Shown here: positions 1 through 5,815 of the stretch, piece after piece
Numbering within the stretch: the first letter of the stretch is position 1
Layout of the letters: each line of letters opens with the position of its first letter
Assembly: GCA_902470405.1 (NCBI GenBank)
Contig: CABRGJ010000015.1
Location: 1-9,604, forward strand
Origin: an uncultured Eggerthella sp.
GTDB lineage: Bacteria; Actinomycetota; Coriobacteriia; Coriobacteriales; Eggerthellaceae
DNA length: 9,604 nt
Reading direction: 5' to 3'
Program-made: the position numbers and the translations under genes
Notes under the pieces: generated by a model
Database searches by the model: none
Told to the model about the DNA's origin: nothing
What the model saw: only the letters and a program-made list of their open reading frames with translations

Positions 1-13
1 ACGGCTTTTTTAT

Positions 14-87
14 GGCGACGTGGCCAAGTGGTAAGGCAGAGGCCTGCAAAGCCTTTATCCCCGGTTCGAATCCGGGCGTCGCCTCCA
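14..87 (+). tRNA. tRNA-Cys (GCA anticodon), CCA encoded
   Basis: The sequence folds as a full cloverleaf. The acceptor stem GGCGACG (14-20) pairs with CGTCGCC (77-83). The D stem GCC/GGC is at 23-25/35-37. The anticodon stem closes on a 7-base loop, 44-50, with GCA at 46-48. The T stem CCCGG/CCGGG (60-64/72-76) carries the loop TTCGAAT. The discriminator base is T84, the U73 expected of cysteine tRNAs, and CCA is encoded at 85-87. The anticodon reads UGC and UGU, so this tRNA delivers cysteine. A run of six T at 6-11 lies just upstream. It could be the tail of an upstream terminator or a spacer after another tRNA, but the sequence before it is outside the window. No promoter is visible in the 13 upstream bases. 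Confidence 0.97.
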
Positions 88-95
88 GATCGACC

Positions 96-120
96 AAAGA
101 CCGCTCTGCGGTCTTTTTTT
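96..120 (+). terminator. Rho-independent terminator after tRNA-Cys
   Basis: The stem AGACCGC (98-104) pairs with GCGGTCT (108-114) across a 3-base TCT loop and can be extended by two A:T pairs. It ends in a run of T up to 120. The hairpin starts nine bases after the tRNA CCA end, so it most simply ends the tRNA transcript. The terC gene starts only 22 bases later, so it also lies directly in front of terC. Confidence 0.9.
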
Positions 121-142
121 AAAGGATGGCGTTGCTTGAGCT

Positions 143-967
143 ATGATTGACCTTTCGATCTTTGCAACCCCTGAAGCCTGGATCAGCCTGATCACGCTGC
201 TCTTCTTAGAGATCGTGCTCGGTGTGGACAATCTTGTCTTCATCGCGATCACCACCGACCGTCTTCCTCTTGAAAAGCAGCACATCGGCCGCAAGATAGG
301 TTTGCTCGGCGCGCTTCTGATGCGCATTCTCTTCTTATGCTTTGCATCGTTTCTCGTGCATATGACCCAACCGCTCTTCACGATCCCGTTCATCGAGATC
401 CACGGTGAACCGATGGGCTTTTCCATTCGTGATCTGGTCTTGCTCGTTGGTGGTATCTATCTCATCTATAAGGGTATCGTAGAACTGCGAAGCGTGCTCG
501 ATCTGACCGAAGAGAAAGAAGAGCATGAACCGACGCATAAACGTACGCGCATCACGCTGCCACAGGCAGTTCTTACCATCATGATCATGGACTTGGTCTT
601 CTCCATCGATTCGGTCATCACCGCAGTAGGCCTTGCGCAACACCTCATCATCATGATCCTTGCGGTCATCATCGCGGTTATCTTAATGATGATCTTCGTT
701 GATGCCATCTCACGCTTCATCAATACTCATACCGAGATCAAGATCTTAGCCCTGGTCTTCATCGTTACGATCGGTATCTTGCTCACGCTCGATGGCTTGG
801 GCATCCACTCAGGGATAGAACTTCTTGATATGCATGTTGAAAAGCTGATGGTGTACTTTGCGATGGTATTCTCGGTCATCATCCAGCTTATTCAGATGAA
901 ATACAAGAAGAACTATCAAGCATGGGTCACCGAGAAGAATCGCGAGATGGACTCCTCACACGATTAA
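143..967 (+). CDS. TerC-family integral membrane protein (probable metal, likely Mn2+, exporter)
   Basis: A 274-residue polytopic membrane protein of the TerC family. Characterised relatives (Alx, YkoY and others) act in manganese export or metal homeostasis at the cytoplasmic membrane, and some are linked to metalating secreted proteins. The two family signatures are visible: an acidic membrane motif EIVLGVDN at residues 23-30 and DLVFSIDS at 150-157, whose Asp/Glu residues are thought to handle the cation. I count about seven hydrophobic segments. An acidic and His-containing loop lies at about 120-134. The start ATG 143 is forced to be near here because an in-frame TGA lies at 137-139. The ribosome binding site is poor: GAG at 138-140 is too close, and AAAGGA at 121-126 is 16 bases away. 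There is no room for a separate promoter between the tRNA terminator and the start. The gene converges with the lipid kinase gene. The family call is firm; the transported metal is inferred. Confidence 0.92.
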   Translation: MIDLSIFATPEAWISLITLLFLEIVLGVDNLVFIAITTDRLPLEKQHIGRKIGLLGALLMRILFLCFASFLVHMTQPLFTIPFIEIHGEPMGFSIRDLVLLVGGIYLIYKGIVELRSVLDLTEEKEEHEPTHKRTRITLPQAVLTIMIMDLVFSIDSVITAVGLAQHLIIMILAVIIAVILMMIFVDAISRFINTHTEIKILALVFIVTIGILLTLDGLGIHSGIELLDMHVEKLMVYFAMVFSVIIQLIQMKYKKNYQAWVTEKNREMDSSHD

Positions 968-1014
968 GAACATCAGGTGAAAGTGATGTGAGTGTGGATC
1001 TGCGTAACCGGATG

Positions 1015-1037
1015 AAGGATCAACCTTTAAGATCCTT
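1015..1037. repeat. Inverted repeat at the terC/kinase convergent junction
   Basis: AAGGATC (1015-1021) and GATCCTT (1031-1037) form a perfect 7-base-pair dyad with a 9-base loop, spanning the stop codon of the minus-strand kinase (1020-1022). A second weak dyad, ACATCA (970-975)/TGATGT (984-989), lies between the two genes. Neither is followed by a T run on either strand, so these are at best weak or rho-assisted terminators. No other structure is seen in the 52-base gap. Confidence 0.4.
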
Positions 1038-1937
1038 GAAGTACCGGATGCATTCTTCGGATACGATATAACGCGCTGCTTTCGGCAAGCAACGCACCGT
1101 GAAGGGCGTATGCATACGGGTGGGTTCACCGTCGTATTCCATGAACATCTCTGGTGTTGCTTCAATAGTCACTTCACGGCCGCGATATACTTCCAGATTG
1201 CCGAGCTTATTGGCCAGATTGCCACTATGATCGACCGCTTTAGCTAGAAGCGTTGGAAGAAGCTCGATCGCAGTATTGGTCTTGATGATAACGATATCGA
1301 GCAATCCATCTTGCGGAAGATTCATATCGGAGACCATCAGGTCGAACTGGATGCGCGAGAAATTCGTAAAGACCACTCCGATGCCTGCGCTTTCGATGCG
1401 TTTACCATCAACCGTGAGTGTGAACTGCGAATGAGGCGGGATCGGATTGGTGAATGCCGCATGAAAGTAAGCAATAGGGCCGAGCACCTGCTTATGCTGA
1501 GAAGCCAATCGCATGATGATCTCATCATAACCGCATCCTGCCATGATCGTGAATCCGACCGAGCCTTGTTCGGTCTCAATCTCTCCCAGATCGAAGTACA
1601 TCGTTTGGCCCTGATCAGCGACCTTGCAGAGCGCATGCGGCTCATTTGGAGATGAAAGGTTCATTGCAAGCAGATTCGCCGTCCCAGAAGGGAAGGGCAG
1701 GATAGGGATATCCGAATAGCGCAACGCATATGCTACTGCAGCGATCGTGCCATCGCCACCGCTCGCGACGACGAAGTCGTATTCACGCGCATCTTCCAGC
1801 AAGCGCTCAAACGGTGTGATGCCATTGAATGTTCGCAGCGTGACAGTATCGCCATCTTCAGCATATGAACGGATGAAATCATAGATAGCACCAGCCCCAT
1901 GGCCCGATCCGATGTTATGGATGACGAGAACTTTCAC
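1020..1937 (-). CDS. Diacylglycerol/lipid kinase family protein (YegS/DgkB type)
   Basis: A 305-residue soluble lipid kinase with the DAGK catalytic domain, close in length to YegS (299) and DgkB (303). The family phosphorylates diacylglycerol or related lipids with ATP at the inner face of the membrane and feeds phospholipid recycling. The nucleotide-binding motif GGDGT is at residues 60-64, the companion motif PSGTAN at 83-88, and the C-terminal-lobe motif DGLLDI, carrying the presumed catalytic Asp, at about 210-215. The chosen start is GTG at 1935-1937. It has AAAGGGG five bases upstream and gives the family-typical beginning, a hydrophobic strand running into a glycine-rich turn. A TTG at 1973 would add 12 unsupported residues. 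The gene is monocistronic in this window, divergent from rnd and convergent with terC. The exact lipid substrate cannot be read from the sequence; bmrU/yegS-like kinases of unknown substrate share all these motifs. Confidence 0.92.
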   Translation of the reverse strand: MKVLVIHNIGSGHGAGAIYDFIRSYAEDGDTVTLRTFNGITPFERLLEDAREYDFVVASGGDGTIAAVAYALRYSDIPILPFPSGTANLLAMNLSSPNEPHALCKVADQGQTMYFDLGEIETEQGSVGFTIMAGCGYDEIIMRLASQHKQVLGPIAYFHAAFTNPIPPHSQFTLTVDGKRIESAGIGVVFTNFSRIQFDLMVSDMNLPQDGLLDIVIIKTNTAIELLPTLLAKAVDHSGNLANKLGNLEVYRGREVTIEATPEMFMEYDGEPTRMHTPFTVRCLPKAARYIVSEECIRYFKDLKG

Positions 1938-1942
1938 CGATG

Positions 1943-1949
1943 CCCCTTT
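1943..1949 (-). promoter_or_regulatory. Ribosome binding site that sets the lipid kinase start
   Basis: On the minus strand AAAGGGG lies five bases before the GTG at 1937. No comparable site precedes the upstream TTG at 1973, so this site decides the start. Confidence 0.75.
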
Positions 1950-1974
1950 ATGCGCCTTCGTAAACGTCTGCAAT

Positions 1975-2015
1975 GCATTATAGTAGTTCGGTGGTTTAAC
2001 GAGAACTGGTAATGC
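1975..2015. repeat. Nested inverted repeats between the kinase and rnd genes
   Basis: GCATTA (1975-1980) pairs perfectly with TAATGC (2010-2015). Inside it AGTTC (1985-1989) pairs perfectly with GAACT (2003-2007). The two dyads share almost the same centre (1995 and 1996). The outer right arm contains the rnd start codon (2012-2014), and the outer left arm overlaps the kinase -10 box. This could be an operator for a dimeric regulator or, in an rnd leader RNA, a stem covering the start codon. No function is shown. Confidence 0.45.
1977..2005 (-). promoter_or_regulatory. Probable promoter of the lipid kinase gene
   Basis: The minus strand has a perfect -10 hexamer TATAAT at 1982-1977. Seventeen bases upstream is a poor -35, TTCTCG (2005-2000), with three of six consensus matches. 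A transcript would begin near 1970 and have a leader of about 33 bases before GTG 1937. A weaker plus-strand -10-like TATAGT (1979-1984) overlaps it, so a promoter for rnd might compete for the same bases. Confidence 0.55.
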
Positions 2016-3175
2016 TAACGATGTTAAAGAAACTACTCATAGAGACAGATGGGGCGCTTCAAGAATTCGCCGATGCCTGTATGAAAAGCTCGTACATGGC
2101 CATCGATACCGAATTCCTCCGCGAGAAGACCTATTATCCGAAGACCTGCCTTGTGCAGATCGGGATCGAGGGCACTATCGCCATAATCGATCCGTTTCCT
2201 TTGAGCGATCTCAAAGCGCTCGCTCGTCCCCTCAGCGACCCTGGCATTCTGAAGATCTTTCATGCATGCACCCAAGATATGGAGATCGTGCTGCGCGAAA
2301 CGGGTGTACTGCCCGCTCCTGTCTTCGATACGCAGATCGCTGCAACCTTGCTCGGCAAGAATCAACAAGCCTCTTACGCACTGCTCGTGTCGCAATACTG
2401 TGATGTTGAACTTGCAAAGAAGGATTCCTTCACAGACTGGTCACGCAGGCCGCTGTCGCCTTCACAGGTGCAGTATGCCGCCGATGACGTCCTCTATCTT
2501 CCGCATATTTACGAGAAGATGGTCGAAGCGCTCAAAGAGAAAGGGCGTCTCGAATGGCTCACCGATGCTTTCGAGGAGTTGAGTCATCCCGACAAGTATC
2601 TCATTGATCCTTACGAGCGCTACAAGAAGCTCAAGCGCGTTAACCAACTCAAACCGCGGCAAATGGCCGCAGCACGCGAATTTGCTGCCTGGCGCGAACT
2701 CAAGGCACAATCGCGCAATATTCCACGCAAATGGGTTGTCTCCGACGAGCAGATCGTGGAAGCCTGTCGCCGTGAAGCATGCACGCTCGATGAATTGTTC
2801 ATGGTACGCGGCCTGCGCGATACGCTGCGCACGAGCGATGCACGTGAAGTGATCGCCTGCATCAAAAAGGGTCTTAATTGCCCAAAGGACGAGCTTCCTA
2901 CGCTCAAGAACAAAGCCCGCAGCGAAGCGAATGTGGATGCTATCGTGGATGTGATGAGCGGCATCGCGCGCAAATGCGCCAAAGAGAACGACATCGCTCC
3001 CCAAACGCTGGCCTCTCATGCTGAACTCACGAAGCTCGCACGCGGTCACTACGATGAATGCGAGCTTTTGAATGGATGGCGCAAGCACCTGCTCGGCAAT
3101 CAACTTCTCGACCTACTCGCAGGTAAGGTCTCTCTACGAATAACTGACGGAAATTTGGAGATTGAACGCTCTTAG
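2012..3175 (+). CDS. rnd: Ribonuclease D (DEDDy exonuclease with HRDC domain)
   Basis: A 387-residue 3'-to-5' exoribonuclease that trims the 3' ends of tRNA precursors and other small structured RNAs in the cytoplasm; E. coli RNase D is 375 residues. The exonuclease domain covers roughly residues 8-190. Its metal-binding set is complete: Exo I with D32 and E34 (DTEF), Exo II with D89 (TQDME), and Exo III with Y155 and D159, the spacing of the DEDDy subclass. The RNase D signature DWSRRPLS is at 142-149. An HRDC domain, which helps bind RNA, spans about 214-290, and a second helical domain fills the C terminus. Start ATG 2012 is taken with a weak GAG at 2001-2003; ATG 2021 is an in-frame alternative that loses three residues. 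The gene is divergent from the kinase gene and 96 bases upstream of yugP. I see no strong plus-strand promoter. Confidence 0.95.
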   Translation: MLTMLKKLLIETDGALQEFADACMKSSYMAIDTEFLREKTYYPKTCLVQIGIEGTIAIIDPFPLSDLKALARPLSDPGILKIFHACTQDMEIVLRETGVLPAPVFDTQIAATLLGKNQQASYALLVSQYCDVELAKKDSFTDWSRRPLSPSQVQYAADDVLYLPHIYEKMVEALKEKGRLEWLTDAFEELSHPDKYLIDPYERYKKLKRVNQLKPRQMAAAREFAAWRELKAQSRNIPRKWVVSDEQIVEACRREACTLDELFMVRGLRDTLRTSDAREVIACIKKGLNCPKDELPTLKNKARSEANVDAIVDVMSGIARKCAKENDIAPQTLASHAELTKLARGHYDECELLNGWRKHLLGNQLLDLLAGKVSLRITDGNLEIERS

Positions 3176-3196
3176 AGGCGCGCGCAGCGTTAAAGT

Positions 3197-3249
3197 AGGA
3201 CATCATCCGATGTTCTCATCCTCGAGACGACACTATCCCGAACGTCTCG
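3197..3249 (+). other. yugP leader region with two hairpins
   Basis: The 96-base gap between rnd and yugP holds two possible stem-loops. The first is AGGACATC (3197-3204) with GATGTTCT (3209-3216), loop ATCC and one G-U pair. The second is CGAGACG (3223-3229) with CGTCTCG (3243-3249), a perfect 7-base-pair stem with a 13-base loop, ending 7 bases before the yugP ribosome binding site. Neither has a T run, so neither looks like an intrinsic terminator. They could affect mRNA stability or translation. No convincing promoter is seen here. Confidence 0.35.
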
Positions 3250-3256
3250 TCAACAC

Positions 3257-3262
3257 AGGAGG
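3257..3262 (+). promoter_or_regulatory. Strong ribosome binding site of yugP
   Basis: A perfect AGGAGG lies nine bases before ATG 3272. It is among the best Shine-Dalgarno matches in the window, whereas rnd, terC and xseA have poor ones. Confidence 0.8.
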
Positions 3263-3271
3263 AAAGACACC

Positions 3272-3928
3272 ATGTCGTACCTATTGCTTATCTTGGTAAC
3301 ACTCGCGATCGGCTTTGGCGCACAAGCTTACGTCCATCGCCAGCTGAACAAGTATTCCCATGTGCCGAATTCGAGCAATCTCACGGGGCGCGATGTTGCA
3401 CTCGGCATGCTTCAGTATTACGGTATTCAGGGCGTTGAGGTGCGTATGGGTCGCGAAGGTGAAGATTTCTTCAACCCGAAGGATAACTCCATCACCCTCG
3501 GCCCCGATTCTTATAACGGTCGCTCCATCACCGCCACTGCAACAGCATGCCACGAAGTCGGCCACGCCTGTCAGTTCGCACAGGACTACAAACCCATGAA
3601 AGTCCGTTCTGCGCTGGTTCCTGCCGTCAACCTTGCATCAAATGCATGGATCTTCATCTTGCTCGCAGGCATCATCTTGAATGTGGTCGGGTTGGTTGAT
3701 CTTGCCATCATCTTGTATGCGGTTGCCGTGCTCTTCCAGATCGTCACGCTTCCGGTCGAATTTGATGCTAGTAAACGCGCGATGGCCTATATGAGCTCTA
3801 CTGGCATCCCTGGTGGAGAACAAGCAGGTGCATGGAGCGTCTTGCGCGCATGCGCTTTCACCTATGTCGCTGCCGCGCTCGTTTCTATCCTGCAGTTGCT
3901 CTATCTGCTTTCCGCACGCGATAATTAG
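3272..3928 (+). CDS. yugP: YugP-family zinc membrane metallopeptidase
   Basis: A 218-residue membrane protein of the putative neutral zinc metallopeptidase family (Zn_peptidase_2; B. subtilis YugP is of similar size). The zinc-binding and catalytic motif HEVGH is at residues 94-98, and the family-typical LPVEFDASKRA is at 160-170, where an acidic residue probably supplies the third zinc ligand. One hydrophobic segment lies at residues 2-20 and could act as a signal anchor. Hydrophobic segments at about 124-160, probably two helices, and 193-214 anchor the C-terminal half. The soluble part, about 21-120, carries the active site. Substrates are not known for this family. The gene ends eight bases before xseA, so the two are very likely cotranscribed, possibly with translational coupling. 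The functional link to neighbouring nucleases is unclear and may be only positional. Confidence 0.92.
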   Translation: MSYLLLILVTLAIGFGAQAYVHRQLNKYSHVPNSSNLTGRDVALGMLQYYGIQGVEVRMGREGEDFFNPKDNSITLGPDSYNGRSITATATACHEVGHACQFAQDYKPMKVRSALVPAVNLASNAWIFILLAGIILNVVGLVDLAIILYAVAVLFQIVTLPVEFDASKRAMAYMSSTGIPGGEQAGAWSVLRACAFTYVAAALVSILQLLYLLSARDN

Positions 3929-3936
3929 GTTCTTGC

Positions 3937-5385
3937 ATGACAAACCTCGAACCGAGCGATCAACAAAGCAAACGCCGAGCATTAAGCGTTTCTGCTGCGC
4001 TTAACATCGCCAAGTCGATCATCTCGGAGCACACCTTCCATATCGTTGGCGAAGTAAGCGAACTCAACCAAAAACCAGGGTACAAGGCAGTCTATTTCAC
4101 GATCAAGGACGAAAGCGCAACGCTTCCGTGCCTCATGTGGATGAATCGCTATAAAAACGCGGGTGTGTCGCTGCGTCTCGGTGCGCGAGTCGAAGTAGTA
4201 GGGAAGTTCACCATCTTCGCACCGAAAGGTCGAATGAACTTCGATGTTTCTTCGCTCAAGCTTGCTGGCGAGGGCGATCTGCGTGCTCAGGTGGCACAGC
4301 GTGCGCTCATGTTGCGAAATGAAGGATTGATGGATCCCGCGCGCAAACGTCCACTCGTACCATTTCCAGTCAAGATCGGCCTGGTCACCTCACCACGTGG
4401 CGCGGCAGTCCACGATGTATTGCGTACCTTAAGGCGTCGCTACCCCTTGGCAAGCGTACTACTCGCTGGCGTCCCTGTTGAAGGAAAGAATGCTGCGCAA
4501 GATCTTATCCAAGGCTTACGAACTGTCATTGAAGCGGGCGCCGAAGAAGTACTGCTCGTTCGTGGCGGAGGCTCATTCGAGGACTTGATGCCCTTCAATG
4601 ATGAGGCGCTCGCGCGTTTCATCACGCAGAGTCCTGTTCCGATCATTACTGGCATCGGTCATGAACCAGATACTTCCATCGCTGATATGGTTGCCGATCT
4701 GCGCGCTTCTACGCCCACCGCAGCCGCCGAAGCGGTAAGCCCAAGCAAAGAAGACCTCTTCGATCAACTCGACGCGCTTGCAGGACGTATGACCTCGGTC
4801 TTCCTTCATCGCATCGAACGCTCGATCAACTACGTCGCCGCCTTCGAATCTCGTCCGATCTTTCGTGATCAGAACTATCTCTTTGCAAATGACCTACAAC
4901 TGGTCGACCTCTATCAAACACGCATCGAGCAGAGTATGCAGCGTTTTGGCGCCGCTGAAGATGCGTCGATCGAACAGCTCCGTCTGCGCCTTGGTGTCGC
5001 ATTGCCACGCACGCTCGAAGAAAGAGAGCATATCTGTGAAGATCTTGTTCGTAGGCTTGCTGGTGTACTTGATTCACATCTTGCACAGAAGCAGCATGAA
5101 CTTTCGCTCAAGCATCTTACACTTGGCAAGATCGGGAAGACCTTCCTTGATCCTTATCGCTCTGCTGCCGCACTCGCTCTTTCGCGCTTGAACGACCTCT
5201 CTCCGCTCACTGCGCTGGAACGTGGCTGGTCTATAACGAAAAACGATGAGGGATCGCTCGTAAGATCGATCGAGCAGGTACGCCCCGATGACACCCTATC
5301 CATTCAGGTCACAGACGGAACGATCGATTGTGCCGTCACGAACACCCAGAGAAGAACGCCTTTTCATCCACTCGATAAGCTCTGA
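3937..5385 (+). CDS. xseA: Exodeoxyribonuclease VII large subunit
   Basis: A 482-residue catalytic subunit of exonuclease VII, which degrades single-stranded DNA from both ends into oligonucleotides in the cytoplasm and serves in repair. Residues about 16-110 form the N-terminal OB-fold that binds single-stranded DNA. The catalytic domain starts near 140. The four residues known from E. coli XseA (D155, R205, H238, D241) have equivalents here with near-identical spacing: D160, R209 (before GGGS), H242 and D245 in GHEPD, followed by the conserved RASTPTAAAE at 256-265. A long helical region after about residue 270 is where small subunits bind. Start ATG 3937 is eight bases after the yugP stop with only TTAGG overlapping that stop as a possible binding site, so translation is probably coupled. 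xseB follows 49 bases downstream, supplying the partner subunit. Confidence 0.97.
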   Translation: MTNLEPSDQQSKRRALSVSAALNIAKSIISEHTFHIVGEVSELNQKPGYKAVYFTIKDESATLPCLMWMNRYKNAGVSLRLGARVEVVGKFTIFAPKGRMNFDVSSLKLAGEGDLRAQVAQRALMLRNEGLMDPARKRPLVPFPVKIGLVTSPRGAAVHDVLRTLRRRYPLASVLLAGVPVEGKNAAQDLIQGLRTVIEAGAEEVLLVRGGGSFEDLMPFNDEALARFITQSPVPIITGIGHEPDTSIADMVADLRASTPTAAAEAVSPSKEDLFDQLDALAGRMTSVFLHRIERSINYVAAFESRPIFRDQNYLFANDLQLVDLYQTRIEQSMQRFGAAEDASIEQLRLRLGVALPRTLEEREHICEDLVRRLAGVLDSHLAQKQHELSLKHLTLGKIGKTFLDPYRSAAALALSRLNDLSPLTALERGWSITKNDEGSLVRSIEQVRPDDTLSIQVTDGTIDCAVTNTQRRTPFHPLDKL

Positions 5386-5434
5386 TCGTCTGGCCTGGTA
5401 ACCCCATCAACGATCCGACCTATAAGGAGAAGAT

Positions 5435-5683
5435 ATGACGACCGAACAGATGAACCTGACCTTCCGTGAAGCGATGACCGAATTGAACGGCATCGTCGAA
5501 GCACTTGAGAGCAATACGCTCGAACTTGAAGAGAGCCTGAAGAAATACGAACGCGGTGTCGCGCTCTTGCGCTATCTCAAGACTAGTCTCGCCGACACAC
5601 AACAAAAGGTCGAAGTCTTGATGGGTGAACTTGATACTTCGGTCAATGACGCTCAGACCGATAGCGAGCTTTCAAAAGCATAG
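5435..5683 (+). CDS. xseB: Exodeoxyribonuclease VII small subunit
   Basis: An 82-residue acidic, helical protein; E. coli XseB is 80 residues. Several copies bind each XseA to form active exonuclease VII. The conserved core is at about residues 9-45: a first helix ending in ELNGIVEALE (16-25) and a second with LEESLKKYERG (31-41), matching the family pattern of a Leu-Glu-rich helix followed by LeesL..YE.G. The tail after about 65 is acidic and probably disordered. It directly follows xseA. A strong AAGGAG at 5424-5429, five bases before ATG 5435, allows independent and higher translation, consistent with the small subunit being needed in excess. Confidence 0.95.
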   Translation: MTTEQMNLTFREAMTELNGIVEALESNTLELEESLKKYERGVALLRYLKTSLADTQQKVEVLMGELDTSVNDAQTDSELSKA

Positions 5684-5701
5684 ATTTCCGAGGCCATTTC
5701 G

Positions 5702-5749
5702 ATGAACTCCATTTCTCTCATGCGCGAACCCGTCCGCCGAATAAGCTAA
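5702..5749 (+). CDS. Candidate 15-residue micro-ORF between xseB and ackA
   Basis: An ATG at 5702 opens a 15-codon frame ending in TAA at 5747-5749, with GAGG at 5690-5693 eight bases upstream. The peptide has three Arg residues and no recognised motif. It ends before the ackA -10 box. A frame this short with a modest binding site can easily arise by chance. It is listed because it is the only coding-like signal in the 132-base gap before ackA. Confidence 0.15.
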   Translation: MNSISLMREPVRRIS

Positions 5750-5776
5750 GAGCTCACCAAAAGCCCTCGAGCGCAG

Positions 5777-5792
5777 GAACGTATAATCGTTC
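5777..5792 (+). promoter_or_regulatory. Probable ackA promoter -10 inside a palindrome
   Basis: A perfect TATAAT (5782-5787) sits 28 bases before the ackA start codon and would start a transcript near 5794 with a leader of about 21 bases. It is flanked by GAACG (5777-5781) and CGTTC (5788-5792), a perfect 5-base inverted repeat. No -35 match is found: the 17-base spacing position reads AAAAGC. An activator-dependent promoter or an operator overlapping -10 is therefore possible. The dyad is GAAC-N8-GTTC, unlike the GAAC-N4-GTTC of Gram-positive LexA sites. Confidence 0.55.
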
Positions 5793-5804
5793 TAACAACT
5801 TTGG

Positions 5805-5810
5805 AAGGAG
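5805..5810 (+). promoter_or_regulatory. Ribosome binding site that sets the ackA TTG start
   Basis: AAGGAG lies five bases before TTG 5816. It falls inside the longer frame that opens at TTG 5801, which argues that 5801 is not the start. Confidence 0.8.
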
Positions 5811-5815
5811 TTTCG

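Noticed and set aside
1311..1655. Plus-strand 114-codon open frame inside the lipid kinase gene
   Set aside because: The kinase on the minus strand has all its motifs in this stretch. The plus frame is Arg/His-rich and shows no recognisable domain.
2462..3103. Long minus-strand open frame (213 codons) opposite rnd
   Set aside because: It lies wholly inside rnd, whose catalytic motifs are all intact. The antisense translation shows no family motif, and no binding site or promoter precedes it. It is a by-product of codon bias on the opposite strand.
5777..5792. LexA/SOS box upstream of ackA
   Set aside because: The half-sites GAAC and GTTC are eight bases apart rather than the four of Gram-positive LexA boxes, and acetate kinase is not an SOS gene.
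5801..5815. Upstream in-frame TTG for ackA
   Set aside because: This frame starts within the Shine-Dalgarno sequence of TTG 5816, and acetate kinases begin with the Asn-containing strand at residue 7, as the 5816 start gives.
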